The position numbers and the translations under genes are program-made. Shown one piece after another: positions 48,501-57,445 of a stretch of 64,000 bases of DNA. The notes beneath the pieces are model-generated. The model saw only the letters and a program-made list of their open reading frames with translations. It searched no databases and was not told the origin of the DNA. The stretch is from contig JARGNG010000004.1 of assembly GCA_029213265.1 (NCBI GenBank), positions 1 through 64,000 on the forward strand, read 5' to 3'. This DNA comes from Verrucomicrobiales bacterium. GTDB lineage: Bacteria > Verrucomicrobiota > Verrucomicrobiia > Verrucomicrobiales > DEV007. Every line of letters starts with the position of its first letter. Positions within the stretch are counted from its first letter, which is position 1.

Positions 48501-49037
48501 GTCGCTGCCCTGCTCGATGCCTACGAGGGCTCGCTCGATCCTGACGACCCCACTGCGGCCTTTCACCCTGCTCTCAAAGGAGGGGATGTGAAAGCGGGCA
48601 AAGAAATCTTCATGACCCATGCGGCAGGACAATGTGCCAAGTGTCACAAAGTAAACGGAGACGGAGGGGTCGCCGGCCCCGAACTCACCGGAATCGGTTC
48701 GCGCCAGGACCATGCCTACCTTCTCGCCTCCCTCGTTGCTCCCAGTAGCGTGATCGTACCCGGCTATGGAATGACGATGGTCACCTTGAAGACCGGCGAA
48801 AGCATCGGAGGGGCGCTACTTGAGGAAACCGATCAGGCGGTGACGCTCAAGCTCCCCGACCCCGAAGATCCCGACCGGCAGATCGAGAAGACGATCCCTC
48901 TTGCTGAGATCGAGACCCGCCAGCCTCCCATCTCTGCGATGCCCCCAATGGGCTACATTCTGAAAAAAGCAGAAATTAGAGATCTCGTCGCTTATCTCGC
49001 CTCCTTGAAGGAGAAAAATGGCAAAAAAGGCCATTAA
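45573..49037 (+). CDS. PVC-type membrane-bound dehydrogenase / HEAT / cytochrome c protein
   Basis: 1154 residues, signal peptide (LPQLAFLLLSSLPFSAIA). An N-terminal beta-propeller of the TIGR02604 dehydrogenase family (NPSAICFDRNGKMYVAEIH, WGPDGKLYWSIGDRG), a long run of HEAT repeats (ADSRTTAAGEALVAALDD), and a C-terminal haem domain with CAKCH at ~1020. The same general plan as its divergent neighbour but without the galactose-binding domain. Probably an extracytoplasmic redox enzyme; the HEAT array may hold partners. Starts are ~165 bp apart, so they may share a regulatory region. Confidence 0.9.
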   Translation: MRYPHLPQLAFLLLSSLPFSAIATDVNPSKEKGKTVENPVEFKSTKEYEDEAKVRISGFTLPEDVKASLFADSSQTQNPSAICFDRNGKMYVAEIHRWRAGVQDIRNEQQILLDDINNRTSEDRLEMYQRDALTRPLSFYSEFEDRIVVIDDTDNDGRADNNSVWADGFNDPLDGPGIGLVAGPDNEIYYTNIPHVWKLADTDKDGKADEQTSLQDGFGVRMSISGHDMHGIIWGPDGKLYWSIGDRGYHFTTKEGRHYDRNYEGAVFRCDPDGSNVEEIYRGLRNPQELAFDKYGNLFTCDNDADQWDTGRLVYILEGGNAGWNHGHQVILNFRNQLELRTPDYEHPGHKTIPMSPWMAEGIWEPLHDERPAFTLPPIDKVSWGPSGFVYNYGVTAMPERYADHFWICNFGGANGDLEAFTVKENGAGFSLDQHEKFMVGLGNTDVEFGPDGRMYLSCFNNNGWYKQDIGNIYALETKEPKNRDLLVETEKLLTTDLSTLVESEAAVLLGHPDMRVRMFAQFDLVRRGSTQVFLDSIAQNENQLKRLHGIWGLGQLAGKDEALLSHHIELLTDKDAEVRAQAAKVLADSRTTAAGEALVAALDDESARVQSFAAIGVGKCGNALALDKLLEMLAGNDNQDVFLRHALVQGLWGLNQREKILKQTKNESAAVRLGVLLALRKLEDPRVKFFLGDEDKFIRDEAIRAINDLDLYTALPALAEQITPFIEAGEGTAFPEGHRDLLTHTRIINANFRVGEPENASHLLAYAAGTKLPMVLREQALKAILEWKEPNPVDSTNGFYRPLDPAKRPDISEAVRSGLPAVFDTAEGNLISLATRIALEYGAEAPVELLTKQITDEEAELEARIGSLQGLARQDIAALESLWDSLLESGAPRFKAAVVEQLVRADKDRAVFEAISMAESGDLRTRQQGYRLLSGIDSIAAIEFFRQGLEALKKEKPGALLDLLEGASAKRSDEKVAALLDAYEGSLDPDDPTAAFHPALKGGDVKAGKEIFMTHAAGQCAKCHKVNGDGGVAGPELTGIGSRQDHAYLLASLVAPSSVIVPGYGMTMVTLKTGESIGGALLEETDQAVTLKLPDPEDPDRQIEKTIPLAEIETRQPPISAMPPMGYILKKAEIRDLVAYLASLKEKNGKKGH

Positions 49038-49079
49038 TTCTGGAAACCATTCGTTGTAAAGGCGTAACCCGGTGCAGCC

Positions 49080-49108
49080 TTGCCTGTTCCGCCCCGTTCC
49101 TGTATAGT
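49080..49108 (+). promoter_or_regulatory. putative promoter of the Pro-rich protein gene
   Basis: TTGCCT, 17 bp, TATAGT (5 of 6), with the ATG 8 bp beyond the -10, implying a leaderless mRNA. Confidence 0.5.
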
Positions 49109-49116
49109 TAAATCGG

Positions 49117-50202
49117 ATGAAGTATCTCCCCCTCACACTCACCCTCCTTTTTGGTCTTGTCAGCGCCGATGCACAAGTCAGCAGCGGAAGCGGCATCTTC
49201 GGATTTGGAAAAAAGAAGGAACAAATCAATGCGGGGCTCTTTCCCGACGCAACCAGGACCCAACCGGTTCAGGTATCGGCACCCGTTTCCACCCCGGCTC
49301 CCCAAGCCACGGCACCTGCACCTCCTCCCCGAACCAGCGACAACATCTTCCGCGGCGGAGCGCCTCAGGAAGTCGATGCGGTTTCCTATGTGATTGAAGA
49401 CGGCCAGAAAGTGGAGAAAACAGACAAGCCAAAGAAGGTAGGTTTCTTCGGCTTTGGGAAAAAGGAAAAGAGCAGCACTGCTGACACGACGCCCATTCTC
49501 GATCCCGTTCCCCCCCCTTCCTACCCGGACCCAAGTGAAGTGCCCGCCGACTCCACGCCCGAATCCAGGCCTATCACCCCCCAACTTGTTTCTCCAACCG
49601 CGGTGAAGAAAGCAGAAGAAACACAAACGCGGGCCACAGAGACGGTAGCGGATCTCGAAGTCTCCGCGCCGGTGGCAGAAGAGGTCTCCGGGAAGAAGTC
49701 CGGAATGTTTTCCTTTTTCAATCGCAAATCGAAAGAGGAGGAACCAGCTCCGGTGATTCAGCCACAGCCTGTCGCGGTGAATGATCCTGCGCCCGTCGAG
49801 ACAGTGGCACCGGTACCGGCCCAACCGATCACAACGGAGCCTGCTCCGGTCTCCACGGACGTTCCCTCATTTGCAGGAGTCGAATCACCGAAGAAAGAGA
49901 AGACCGGATTCAGTTTGCCGAATCCGATGAAGAATCTCAAACCACCCTCCAACCCGATCAAGAACCTTCGTCCTCCCAAAAAGGAAAAGACAATTGATAT
50001 GACGGGTGCGGAAACCATCATTTCCAACGGGGAAATCGTGGATGGACAGGAGAACATCGTCGAATCGAATATCGTAACGAGCGAAACGGGAACCCGTCAG
50101 CCTCCCCGGATTGTGAACGGTGTAAAAACCTACTCTTCCTGGGACGATGTAGGCGGGAGTTCTGTTTCCGCAGCGGACAAGATTTTGAATTCGATTCGCT
50201 AG
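49117..50202 (+). CDS. secreted low-complexity Pro-rich protein with FGFGKK repeats
   Basis: 361 residues, signal peptide (LPLTLTLLFGLVSADA). The mature protein is Pro/Ala/Thr/Lys-rich with short motifs that recur: SGIFGFGKKKEQ, VGFFGFGKKEKS, a variant SGMFSFFNRKSKE, and NPMKNLKPP / NPIKNLRPP. Only the C-terminal ~80 residues (TIISNGEIVDGQENIVESN) look foldable. No family recognised. The 7-bp gap to the upstream end of the GT39 ORF suggests adjacency but not necessarily function. Confidence 0.65.
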   Translation: MKYLPLTLTLLFGLVSADAQVSSGSGIFGFGKKKEQINAGLFPDATRTQPVQVSAPVSTPAPQATAPAPPPRTSDNIFRGGAPQEVDAVSYVIEDGQKVEKTDKPKKVGFFGFGKKEKSSTADTTPILDPVPPPSYPDPSEVPADSTPESRPITPQLVSPTAVKKAEETQTRATETVADLEVSAPVAEEVSGKKSGMFSFFNRKSKEEEPAPVIQPQPVAVNDPAPVETVAPVPAQPITTEPAPVSTDVPSFAGVESPKKEKTGFSLPNPMKNLKPPSNPIKNLRPPKKEKTIDMTGAETIISNGEIVDGQENIVESNIVTSETGTRQPPRIVNGVKTYSSWDDVGGSSVSAADKILNSIR

Positions 50203-50299
50203 GCCGGTTTTGCCGGCTGCCGGCACGTCAGCTTGTTCGCCGTCTGCAAATCCACTGGCAATTCTGCATTTGTGCGGCAGCGTAGTCGGCTTTGCCCCC

Positions 50300-51859
50300 A
50301 TGGTCGACACCGCGAACAGCTCCCCATTTCCCAGACGCGTTGCGTTTCTCGTAGGCGGCCTTCTTCTGTTTCGACTCCTCTACGCCGCTATCTTCCCGGT
50401 CAATCCGGCCGGAGACGAAGCCTACTATTGGGATTGGGGTCGCCATCTTGACTACGGCTACTATTCCAAGCCACCGATGATCGCGTGGGTCTATGCCTTC
50501 GTTGACTGGATCGGAGGCGGCAGTCTGTTTGCGATCCGGGCTTTTGCGGCTCTACTGGGCACCTTGTCTCTGCTGCTGCTTTTCAAACTGACCTCCTCCC
50601 TTTTTGATGAAGAAACGGGATGGATCGCAGTGCTCATTGCGGCTGTCGCGCCGGCCAATTCCGTTCTCAGCTTTTTCCTCACGATTGATGCCCCTCTCGT
50701 CATTTGCTGGTCAACAGCTCTCTGGATGCTTTGGCGCAGTATTTCCGGAGAAGGAAAAACCGGCAGCCTCGTTTTGCTGTTTCTTGCTCTTGGAATCGGA
50801 CATCTGACCAAGCAGATGATGATGGTCTTTCCCATTCTGACCGTTCTCTTTCTGGCTCTCCACCGGGACACGCGGAGCCACCTTCGCCGTCCCGCGCTCT
50901 GGTTGTTTCTCTTCGGTTCCTACCTTTCGCTTCTTCCTCCTCTCATCTGGAATGCGCAAAATGGATGGATCACGTTTCAGCATACGAGTCATCACTTTGA
51001 GACCGTGTCCGACGGCGGAAACGTGATTGTGGAACGGGCCGGAGACTTCGTCTCCTTTTTGGGAACTCAACTGGGTGTATTGGGTCCGGGCACGGCCATT
51101 GTACTCTTTCCGATTTGCCTCGTTTCCCTTTGGTCCATTCGAGAAGCCTCGAAACCGGCCCGCTTTCTTCTCATTTTCGGCGCGCTGCCTCTCGCCGGGA
51201 TGTTGCTTCTGGCTCTCCGGCAGGGCCTGCAACCAAACTGGCCTGCTGTTTTCTATGTGTCCTGTTTTTCACTGACAGCTGCCTGGTACACCGGCAAAAT
51301 TCGACCTTCTTTTCCGCCGCAGAAGTTGAGGGGTCACCTGAAACTGTCAGTCGCCATCAGCGCCGCCCTTGTCGCTTTCTTTTACCTGGGGCCCCTGGTT
51401 TTTCAGGCAATCGGGAAAGAGGGGCACGAAGCAGATCCAAACCGCCGGGTTCTCGGGCATGATGAACTCGCCTCTCAATTCGAAATCATCCGGGCCGGCC
51501 AGACCGATGCGCAGGACCTTTTCCTCGTCGCCTTCGGCCATCGCGACGTCGCGAGTCATCTCGCCTTCGGACTGCCGGATCAGCCAAAGCTTTACCGGTG
51601 GGAAGCTTCCGGGAAAATTGTTTCTCAATATGAGATGTGGAACAACCCTCTGGAGGATGGTCTCAAAGGAAAAGACGCTTTGCTTCTCGTTCCGGTTTTG
51701 GAGAATGTGCCGAGGCGTTTTCGAAAGGCTTTCGCAAAAATCGAAAAACTCGATGAGTTCGAAGTGTCTTTCGGCTATGATCGAAAACGAAAATTCACCG
51801 TCTTTCGAGCTACCGATCTGCAGACGTGGCCGGAAGGCGGGGATCCCCGAAAGAACTGA
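50300..51859 (+). CDS. GT39/ArnT-like integral membrane glycosyltransferase
   Basis: I use the ATG at 50300 (MVDTANSSPFPR), giving 519 residues; the track start adds 30 residues of doubtful coding. Ten or more membrane helices. The catalytic acidic loop GDEAYYWDWG near residue ~40 and the YYSKPPMIAW segment match the PMT/ArnT (GT-C, polyprenyl-phosphate sugar) family. It would transfer a sugar from a lipid carrier to a periplasmic acceptor. Followed 8 bp later by a GT2 enzyme that probably makes the lipid-linked sugar. Confidence 0.88.
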   Translation: MVDTANSSPFPRRVAFLVGGLLLFRLLYAAIFPVNPAGDEAYYWDWGRHLDYGYYSKPPMIAWVYAFVDWIGGGSLFAIRAFAALLGTLSLLLLFKLTSSLFDEETGWIAVLIAAVAPANSVLSFFLTIDAPLVICWSTALWMLWRSISGEGKTGSLVLLFLALGIGHLTKQMMMVFPILTVLFLALHRDTRSHLRRPALWLFLFGSYLSLLPPLIWNAQNGWITFQHTSHHFETVSDGGNVIVERAGDFVSFLGTQLGVLGPGTAIVLFPICLVSLWSIREASKPARFLLIFGALPLAGMLLLALRQGLQPNWPAVFYVSCFSLTAAWYTGKIRPSFPPQKLRGHLKLSVAISAALVAFFYLGPLVFQAIGKEGHEADPNRRVLGHDELASQFEIIRAGQTDAQDLFLVAFGHRDVASHLAFGLPDQPKLYRWEASGKIVSQYEMWNNPLEDGLKGKDALLLVPVLENVPRRFRKAFAKIEKLDEFEVSFGYDRKRKFTVFRATDLQTWPEGGDPRKN

Positions 51860-51867
51860 TTTGAACC

Positions 51868-52629
51868 ATGAGCGAACGCGGCTACACATCCCCCTTTGAT
51901 CGGAAGCCCGGCCTCCGGGAACAGGAACCGGCAACCGAATCAGTCAGCGTCGTCGTCCCTTTCTACAATGAAGAGGAATGTGTCGAATTCGTTTTAAAAG
52001 AGATTGTCGATTGCCAACCAAACGCGGAAGTCGTTGCCGTGGACGATGGAAGCACGGACAAAACCTGGGAGTTGATGCAAGACATCGAGGGCGTCACCCC
52101 TCTCCGACTTACCCAAAACCGGGGTCAAAGCGGTGCGCTTTTCTCCGGGCTCAGCTACGCCTCCGGCGACATCCTCGTGATGCTCGATGGCGATGGCCAG
52201 AACGATCCTGCCGACATCGAAAAGCTGCTGAAGCTGTTGCGAGAGGGAAACTGCGATGTGGCTGTCGGCCGAAGAGCCAAAAGAAGGGACACCTGGAGCC
52301 GCCGTACGGCCTCCCGGATTGCCAACACGGTTCGGCGCTGGTTCATTCACGATGGCATCAGTGACACTGGTTGCTCCCTCAAAGCAATGCACCGGGACCA
52401 CATCGATCTTCTCGTTCCTTTCAATGGTCTTCATCGTTTTCTCCCTGCCATTTTCACCCATGCCGGTTTGAAAATTGACGAGATTGACGTGAATCACCGC
52501 GAACGAAAAGCGGGCACCTCCAAATATACGAATCTCGATCGGGCCATCCGGGGAGTCTATGATCTCGTCGGGGTTTGCTGGCTTCTGAAACGAAAAGTCA
52601 TCCTCCCTCCCCTCGAAAAAGGAAACTGA
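51868..52629 (+). CDS. GT2 glycosyltransferase (polyprenyl-phosphate sugar synthase type)
   Basis: 253 residues, cytosolic. N-terminal [17 protein letters not shown] and [12 protein letters not shown] are the GT-A nucleotide-sugar-binding motifs, and [13 protein letters not shown] carries the DxD metal site. Resembles DPM1/ArnC-type enzymes without C-terminal membrane helices. With the adjacent GT39 protein it forms a plausible two-step lipid-carrier glycosylation unit. Confidence 0.9.
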   Translation: MSERGYTSPFDRKPGLREQEPATESVSVVVPFYNEEECVEFVLKEIVDCQPNAEVVAVDDGSTDKTWELMQDIEGVTPLRLTQNRGQSGALFSGLSYASGDILVMLDGDGQNDPADIEKLLKLLREGNCDVAVGRRAKRRDTWSRRTASRIANTVRRWFIHDGISDTGCSLKAMHRDHIDLLVPFNGLHRFLPAIFTHAGLKIDEIDVNHRERKAGTSKYTNLDRAIRGVYDLVGVCWLLKRKVILPPLEKGN

Positions 52630-52637
52630 TACGCTCC

Positions 52638-53030
52638 ATGATCAAGGAAACTCGAAACCTCCTCGTCGTCCTTCTCCCTCTCCTGCTTCTTTGTGCATGC
52701 GTGGAGCCAACTGACTCGTCTTCCACTTCGGGCACCTCATCAGGATCCGCTCTCAACGCCAATCCCACTGTGCCTCAGGAGAGGTTGACCAAGCACGATG
52801 CCGCACTTCGTTTCCTGACGGCCTACATCCGCCTCGACCGGCCCATGGCACTACGCTATGCCGATGCGAAAGCGGTCAGCAAACTGGACTGGAATGTTCC
52901 GCACCGGGGAAATATCCCCTACTACGACGACAAGATGCTACTCCAATTCCACGGAGGCTGGGCACGCGTCTATTTCCAGGAAATCGACGGTAGCTTCCGC
53001 GTTTCCGATTTGGAGGTTCACCGGCGATAA
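52638..53030 (+). CDS. small lipoprotein, unknown
   Basis: 130 residues from the ATG at 52638, which gives a lipoprotein signal (LLVVLLPLLLLCACV; lipidation at one of the two Cys). The track start lies inside the GT2 gene. Mature part has a Ser/Thr-rich stretch and a compact domain ending VYFQEIDGSFRVSDLEV. Starts 8 bp after GT2, so probably in the same operon; no family recognised. Confidence 0.7.
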   Translation: MIKETRNLLVVLLPLLLLCACVEPTDSSSTSGTSSGSALNANPTVPQERLTKHDAALRFLTAYIRLDRPMALRYADAKAVSKLDWNVPHRGNIPYYDDKMLLQFHGGWARVYFQEIDGSFRVSDLEVHRR

Positions 53031-53059
53031 GCCGTCGTCCTGCAACATCCGCCCCGATG

Positions 53060-54082
53060 CTATCGGAACATCTCGCGCGCTGAATAGGCAACGCCAAGTG
53101 CAGCGGCAGAATCACCTCCCAGCGCCCACTCAAAACGGGTCGTCGCTTTTTCCGGATCAATCGGACTGTTGAGATACATCGGCCAGGCCCGCTCCCGGAA
53201 GCCTTCCAGGACCCAGTTCATATAGTCGTCGCGGAACCCTTCGGATTCTGCGAGTCCGCCACCAAGGACGACCAGTCCCGGATCAAACACACGAACGAGA
53301 TCGGCAATTCCATATCCCAGGATCTGCCCCTGCTGACGAAAGATCGAAATGGCAAGTTCGTCTCCCTCCTGGGCAAAATCGCGGAGGCGAAACGCCTTTT
53401 CCTCAACCGGAGTTCCATCATTCAATGGATGATCTGCATTCTCCGGTTTCGCCAACTCCAAGCCTACCCGGCGACGCAGAGCAACCAGGGAAACCCAGGC
53501 TTCGAGGCAGCCCTTCAATCCACAGCTACAGGTTGGGAGTTCCCCGTCATCTTCGCGATACGGGCTGGAAATGTGCCCCACCTCCAGCGCGAGGCCGTTG
53601 CCGCCTTCGTAGGCCCGCCCACCGGGAAGAACCAGGCCTCCACCAAGGCCGGTGCCGGGCGCCACGAGAAGAAGTCCGCCGATGTGCTTTTTCCGGACGG
53701 CGTATTCTCCCAACGCAGCCGCATTGCCATCGTTGGTCATGTAAACGGGAGTGCCGCCGAGACGTTCGGAAAGTCGGTCACGAACGTTTGTCCCGACCCA
53801 GTCTTCGGCAAGATTAGCGCGTCCCCAAATCACACCGTCACAGGAAGGTGCCGGAACATCCATTCCGATTCCTTTGACCGCATCGCGACCGACTCCGATC
53901 GCGGAGGTGAGCTGGTCCAGAGCGGATTCCAGCTGTCCGAAGGTCGCTTCGTATCCATCTTTCACATGGCTCCGAACTTCGATCATTTCCCCGGCGACCT
54001 CCCCTCGTTCATCTACCAAAACCGTTTTTACGGTCGTGCCACCGATGTCCAACCCTGCAAAATAATGATCCTTTTCAGCCAT
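53060..54082 (-). CDS. ROK-family sugar kinase
   Basis: 340 residues. ATP-binding GLDIGGTTVKTVLVD at the N-terminus, the active-site region GMDVPAPSC and TNDGNAAALGE, and the ROK zinc site EVGHIS plus CSCGLKGCLEAW. No DNA-binding domain, so it is a kinase (glucokinase-like or for an amino sugar) and not an Xyl-R type regulator. Cytosolic. It lies divergent to the FAD oxidoreductase gene. Confidence 0.92.
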   Translation of the reverse strand: MAEKDHYFAGLDIGGTTVKTVLVDERGEVAGEMIEVRSHVKDGYEATFGQLESALDQLTSAIGVGRDAVKGIGMDVPAPSCDGVIWGRANLAEDWVGTNVRDRLSERLGGTPVYMTNDGNAAALGEYAVRKKHIGGLLLVAPGTGLGGGLVLPGGRAYEGGNGLALEVGHISSPYREDDGELPTCSCGLKGCLEAWVSLVALRRRVGLELAKPENADHPLNDGTPVEEKAFRLRDFAQEGDELAISIFRQQGQILGYGIADLVRVFDPGLVVLGGGLAESEGFRDDYMNWVLEGFRERAWPMYLNSPIDPEKATTRFEWALGGDSAAALGVAYSAREMFR

Positions 54083-54272
54083 AATAATATCTTCTCTGGA
54101 AAAGGCAGAGCTTTACAACGCACCTCCCCTTTCGTCAATCGGATTCCCCGGAGCTCAGAGTCATTTTGATTCTGTGACAACCCCGGTGGCCCGATTGGAC
54201 AAACTTCCTTTTTGCGTATCCACGCACAAATTCGAAGGTGGAAATTCTACTCCAAAGCATTCAAGGTTAGGA

Positions 54273-56573
54273 ATGAGAAAATTCCCGGTCATTTTGTTCG
54301 CCTCCCTCCTGGCGTTTCTTTCCCCTTCCCCGCATGCCGCCGAGCTCCTCGTAGAAGCGGAATCATTCGATAGCCACGGAGGCTGGAAGCTCGACACCCA
54401 ATTTATTGAGATCATGGGTTCGCCCTATCTTCTCGCCCACGGACTCGGAACACCGGTCGACCCTGCCACGAAGAAAATCACGTTTCCCGAAACCGGCGAA
54501 TACCATGTCTGGGTGCGAACGAAAAACTGGATCGAGAAGTTTTCCGATGAGCTCGATGCCTCTCACGCTCCCGGACGATTTCAGCTCGCCGTGGGAGAAA
54601 CGGTTCTCGATCACGAATTCGGAAAAACCAGTTCCCAGTGGCATTGGGAAAAGGGCGGAACCGTAACGATCGAAGCAAAGGACACAACGCTCTCGATTCA
54701 GGACCTGACCGGCTTTAACGGACGCTGCGACGCCATCCTCTTTTCCACCAACCCGGATTTTGTCCCGGACAACAGCAGCGAGCCTCATCCTGAATGGCGC
54801 CGCGAGATGCTCGGCCTTTCCAAAGAACCGATCGCAGAGGGGCCTTTTGATATCGTCTTCATCGGGGGCGGTTACTCCGGCATGTGCGGTGCCGTCTCCG
54901 CAGCCCGCATGGGCCTCAAGACCGCTTTGATTCAAAACCGGGGCGTCCTTGGAGGAAATGGATCGTCTGAGGTCCGCGTCTGGGCCAAGGGGAATACACC
55001 TCCCGGGCTCTATCCCGTCGGCGACATCATCCGCGAACTTGAAGACCACGCCAAGTTGTCTCCGGGCACCTACGAGGAATTCGAGGATGAAAAGAAGCAC
55101 AGCATCGTCTCGGCCGAGCCGAACATCGCCCTGTTTCTGAACCACCACGCCTTTGACGTCACCATGGAATCGGAAACGAAGATCGCTTCCGTGCAGGCCT
55201 TTGACACGCGGAGCGGAGCGATCCGGTCCTTCTCGTCCGCGCACTTCTGCGACTCGACCGGACACGGAACGATCGGAAAAATGGCGGGTGCCGATTACGA
55301 AATGATCGAGGGAGGACGAATGGGCATGTCCAACATGTGGCGCTTCGAGAACGCGGAAGATCCGCAGGACTTTCCAAAAATGCCCTGGGCACTTTCGCTC
55401 ACGGAGAATGACTTCCCCTACCCCCGGAAGTTTCACGCCGAATGGTTCTGGGAAAGTGGCTACGACAAGCACCCCCTTCACGACCTGGAAGAGATCCGGG
55501 ACTGGAATGTTCTCGCCGGACTGAGCGCCTTTCACGCCATGAAACATGACGGTGCACACGACCGTGCCGATCCCGACGGACTCGGACACAAAAATTCACG
55601 ACTCACCTGGATGGCCTATGTGGGCGGAACCCGGGAAACGCTCCAGTTGCTCGGCGATGTGATTCTTACCGAAGAAGATGTCGTTTCGAAGAAACCCTTT
55701 CCCGACGGTTGTGTGCTCACGACCTGGTCTGTCGATCTCCACTATCCCAAGGAGCAGTATGCCAAAAAGTATCCGGAAAACCCTTTCATCTCCATCGCCG
55801 TACACGGCAAAGGGGTCGATCGGAAAAAAGGCTACCCCGTTCCCTACCGTTGTTTCTATTCCCGAAACATCGAAAACCTTTTCATGGCGGGTCGCAACAT
55901 CAGCGTTACGCATGAAGCACTGGGAACGATCCGGGTCATGAAAACCTGCGGCATGATGGGCGTCGTTGTCGGCAAGGCAGCGGCCGTTGCCAAGAAGCAC
56001 AGCACGACTCCCCGCGACGTCTACTATCAGCACCTCGATGAGCTGATCGATCTTCTCAAACTTCCCGGAAATGTGCGACGGGCAACGATCGAGGATGACT
56101 TTGCCGTCGATCCGAATCTCCCCGACCTCGGGGAACCGGAACTCGATTGGATTCCCCTAAATCAGCTCAGCGGAATTGTCATTGATGATGACAAAGCTGT
56201 TCTATCCGGCAACTGGACACAAGGCGCCGGTCTCAAAAATTATGTCGAGAACGGCTATCACTACGCAGGCCCCGGTGCTCCTGCTTCGGCCCGTTTTGAA
56301 TTCACCGTTCCGGTTGACGGCGAATACGAGGTTCGCGTCTCCCATCAGCCTCACAACAATCGTTCCAGCAAGACTCCCGTCACGGTAATTTCCGCCGGAG
56401 AGGAAAAGACCACCCCGGTCAATCAGACATTGGCGCCCCCTCTCGCGAAAGGCTTTTTCGGGCTCGGAGTCTATCGTTTTGAGAAAGCAAAACCCGGCGC
56501 CGTCGTTTTCTCCAATGACGGTGTCGATGGCAACACGCACATCGATGCGGTCCAGATTCTGAAAGTCGACTAA
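54273..56573 (+). CDS. secreted FAD-dependent oxidoreductase with flanking carbohydrate-binding-like domains
   Basis: 766 residues from the ATG at 54273 (RBS-like AGGTTAGGA upstream), signal peptide ending PSPHAAELL; the track ORF adds 33 residues. An N-terminal beta-sandwich (~residues 20-150, ELLVEAESFDSHGGW) is of the kind seen in carbohydrate-binding modules. The FAD Rossmann motif FIGGGYSGMCGAVSAARMGL is at ~200. A second beta-sandwich closes the protein (residues ~660-766). The family is the large PVC 'FAD-dependent oxidoreductase' group near glycan genes; the substrate is unknown but sugar-related by inference. Confidence 0.85.
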   Translation: MRKFPVILFASLLAFLSPSPHAAELLVEAESFDSHGGWKLDTQFIEIMGSPYLLAHGLGTPVDPATKKITFPETGEYHVWVRTKNWIEKFSDELDASHAPGRFQLAVGETVLDHEFGKTSSQWHWEKGGTVTIEAKDTTLSIQDLTGFNGRCDAILFSTNPDFVPDNSSEPHPEWRREMLGLSKEPIAEGPFDIVFIGGGYSGMCGAVSAARMGLKTALIQNRGVLGGNGSSEVRVWAKGNTPPGLYPVGDIIRELEDHAKLSPGTYEEFEDEKKHSIVSAEPNIALFLNHHAFDVTMESETKIASVQAFDTRSGAIRSFSSAHFCDSTGHGTIGKMAGADYEMIEGGRMGMSNMWRFENAEDPQDFPKMPWALSLTENDFPYPRKFHAEWFWESGYDKHPLHDLEEIRDWNVLAGLSAFHAMKHDGAHDRADPDGLGHKNSRLTWMAYVGGTRETLQLLGDVILTEEDVVSKKPFPDGCVLTTWSVDLHYPKEQYAKKYPENPFISIAVHGKGVDRKKGYPVPYRCFYSRNIENLFMAGRNISVTHEALGTIRVMKTCGMMGVVVGKAAAVAKKHSTTPRDVYYQHLDELIDLLKLPGNVRRATIEDDFAVDPNLPDLGEPELDWIPLNQLSGIVIDDDKAVLSGNWTQGAGLKNYVENGYHYAGPGAPASARFEFTVPVDGEYEVRVSHQPHNNRSSKTPVTVISAGEEKTTPVNQTLAPPLAKGFFGLGVYRFEKAKPGAVVFSNDGVDGNTHIDAVQILKVD

Positions 56574-56606
56574 CGCAAGACCGGTCTGATTATCGTTTTA
56601 TGCTGT

Positions 56607-56632
56607 TTCGGTCGCGCGTAAGCTTGACCGAA
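56607..56632 (+). promoter_or_regulatory. inverted repeat before the PAS-AraC regulator
   Basis: TTCGGTC and GACCGAA, 7-bp perfect arms with a 12-nt spacer, 5 bp before the ATG at 56638. Could be an autoregulatory operator or an mRNA hairpin at the ribosome site. Confidence 0.45.
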
Positions 56633-56637
56633 TCGGC

Positions 56638-57381
56638 ATGCCTCACGAATCCGACCATCTCAAATCCGAATTTCTCCGGGAACTCTCCCCGAAGTCGCAC
56701 TTCGAGGTGCTGTTCGATCAGCTTCCCGGGATTTCGTTCTTTGTGAAGAATCGCGATTTCCAATTCGTTTCCGCCAACAAAGCTTTCTGGCAGCGTCTCG
56801 ATTGCAACAGCGAAGACGACATCATCGGTCGCGATGACTACGATCTATTCCCCTATCAGCTGGCGCGGAAATTCCGGGCTGATGACGAGCAAGTGGTTCA
56901 GACCGGTGAGCCGATGCTCAAAATTGTCGAACTGTTCTTCAATCGACAGGGGCTCCCTGACTGGTATTTCACCAACAAATTCCCCGTCTTCGGACGCGAC
57001 GATTCCGTCATCGGAGTCATGGGGACCGTGCAAAGCTATTCCGGTCGCAAATCAGCCCTGACGCCCCACCTCCAGTTGGACCGGGCCGTCAGCTATATCC
57101 GGGAACACTTTCACGAATCGGTTAACATGACCGATCTCGCCAAGCGAACCGGAATGTCAGTGCGCCAGTTCAACCGGAGATTCCGGGAAGTCTTTGGAAC
57201 CAATCCCCGCACATTCCTCATCAAAACCCGCATTCAGGCTGCCTGTGTCGATTTGCGATCGACGGAAAAACCGATCAGCGAAATTGCCCTCGACTACGGG
57301 TTCTGTGACCAGAGCTCTTTTACCCAACACTTTCGAACGCACATGGGGGAAACTCCGATGCGATACCGCAAAGGAAAATAG
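56638..57381 (+). CDS. PAS domain / AraC-type transcriptional regulator
   Basis: 247 residues. PAS sensor at ~20-130 (FDQLPGISFFVKNRDFQFVSANKAF, and VIGRDDYDLFP), then an AraC/XylS double HTH (MTDLAKRTGMSVRQFNRRFREVFGTNPRTFL, and IALDYGFCDQSSFTQHFR). The PAS-AraC order is uncommon compared with cupin-AraC. It may control the upstream FAD oxidoreductase or the ROK kinase, both adjacent, but this is inference. Confidence 0.92.
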   Translation: MPHESDHLKSEFLRELSPKSHFEVLFDQLPGISFFVKNRDFQFVSANKAFWQRLDCNSEDDIIGRDDYDLFPYQLARKFRADDEQVVQTGEPMLKIVELFFNRQGLPDWYFTNKFPVFGRDDSVIGVMGTVQSYSGRKSALTPHLQLDRAVSYIREHFHESVNMTDLAKRTGMSVRQFNRRFREVFGTNPRTFLIKTRIQAACVDLRSTEKPISEIALDYGFCDQSSFTQHFRTHMGETPMRYRKGK

Positions 57382-57445
57382 CGGGACAAGCCTTCTCCCC
57401 ACGAATTCCCCTACCAGGAAAAGCAACAAGGGTTGAGTGCCCGAC

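Noticed and set aside
54363-55589. 408-residue minus-strand ORF
   Set aside because: Antisense to the FAD oxidoreductase.
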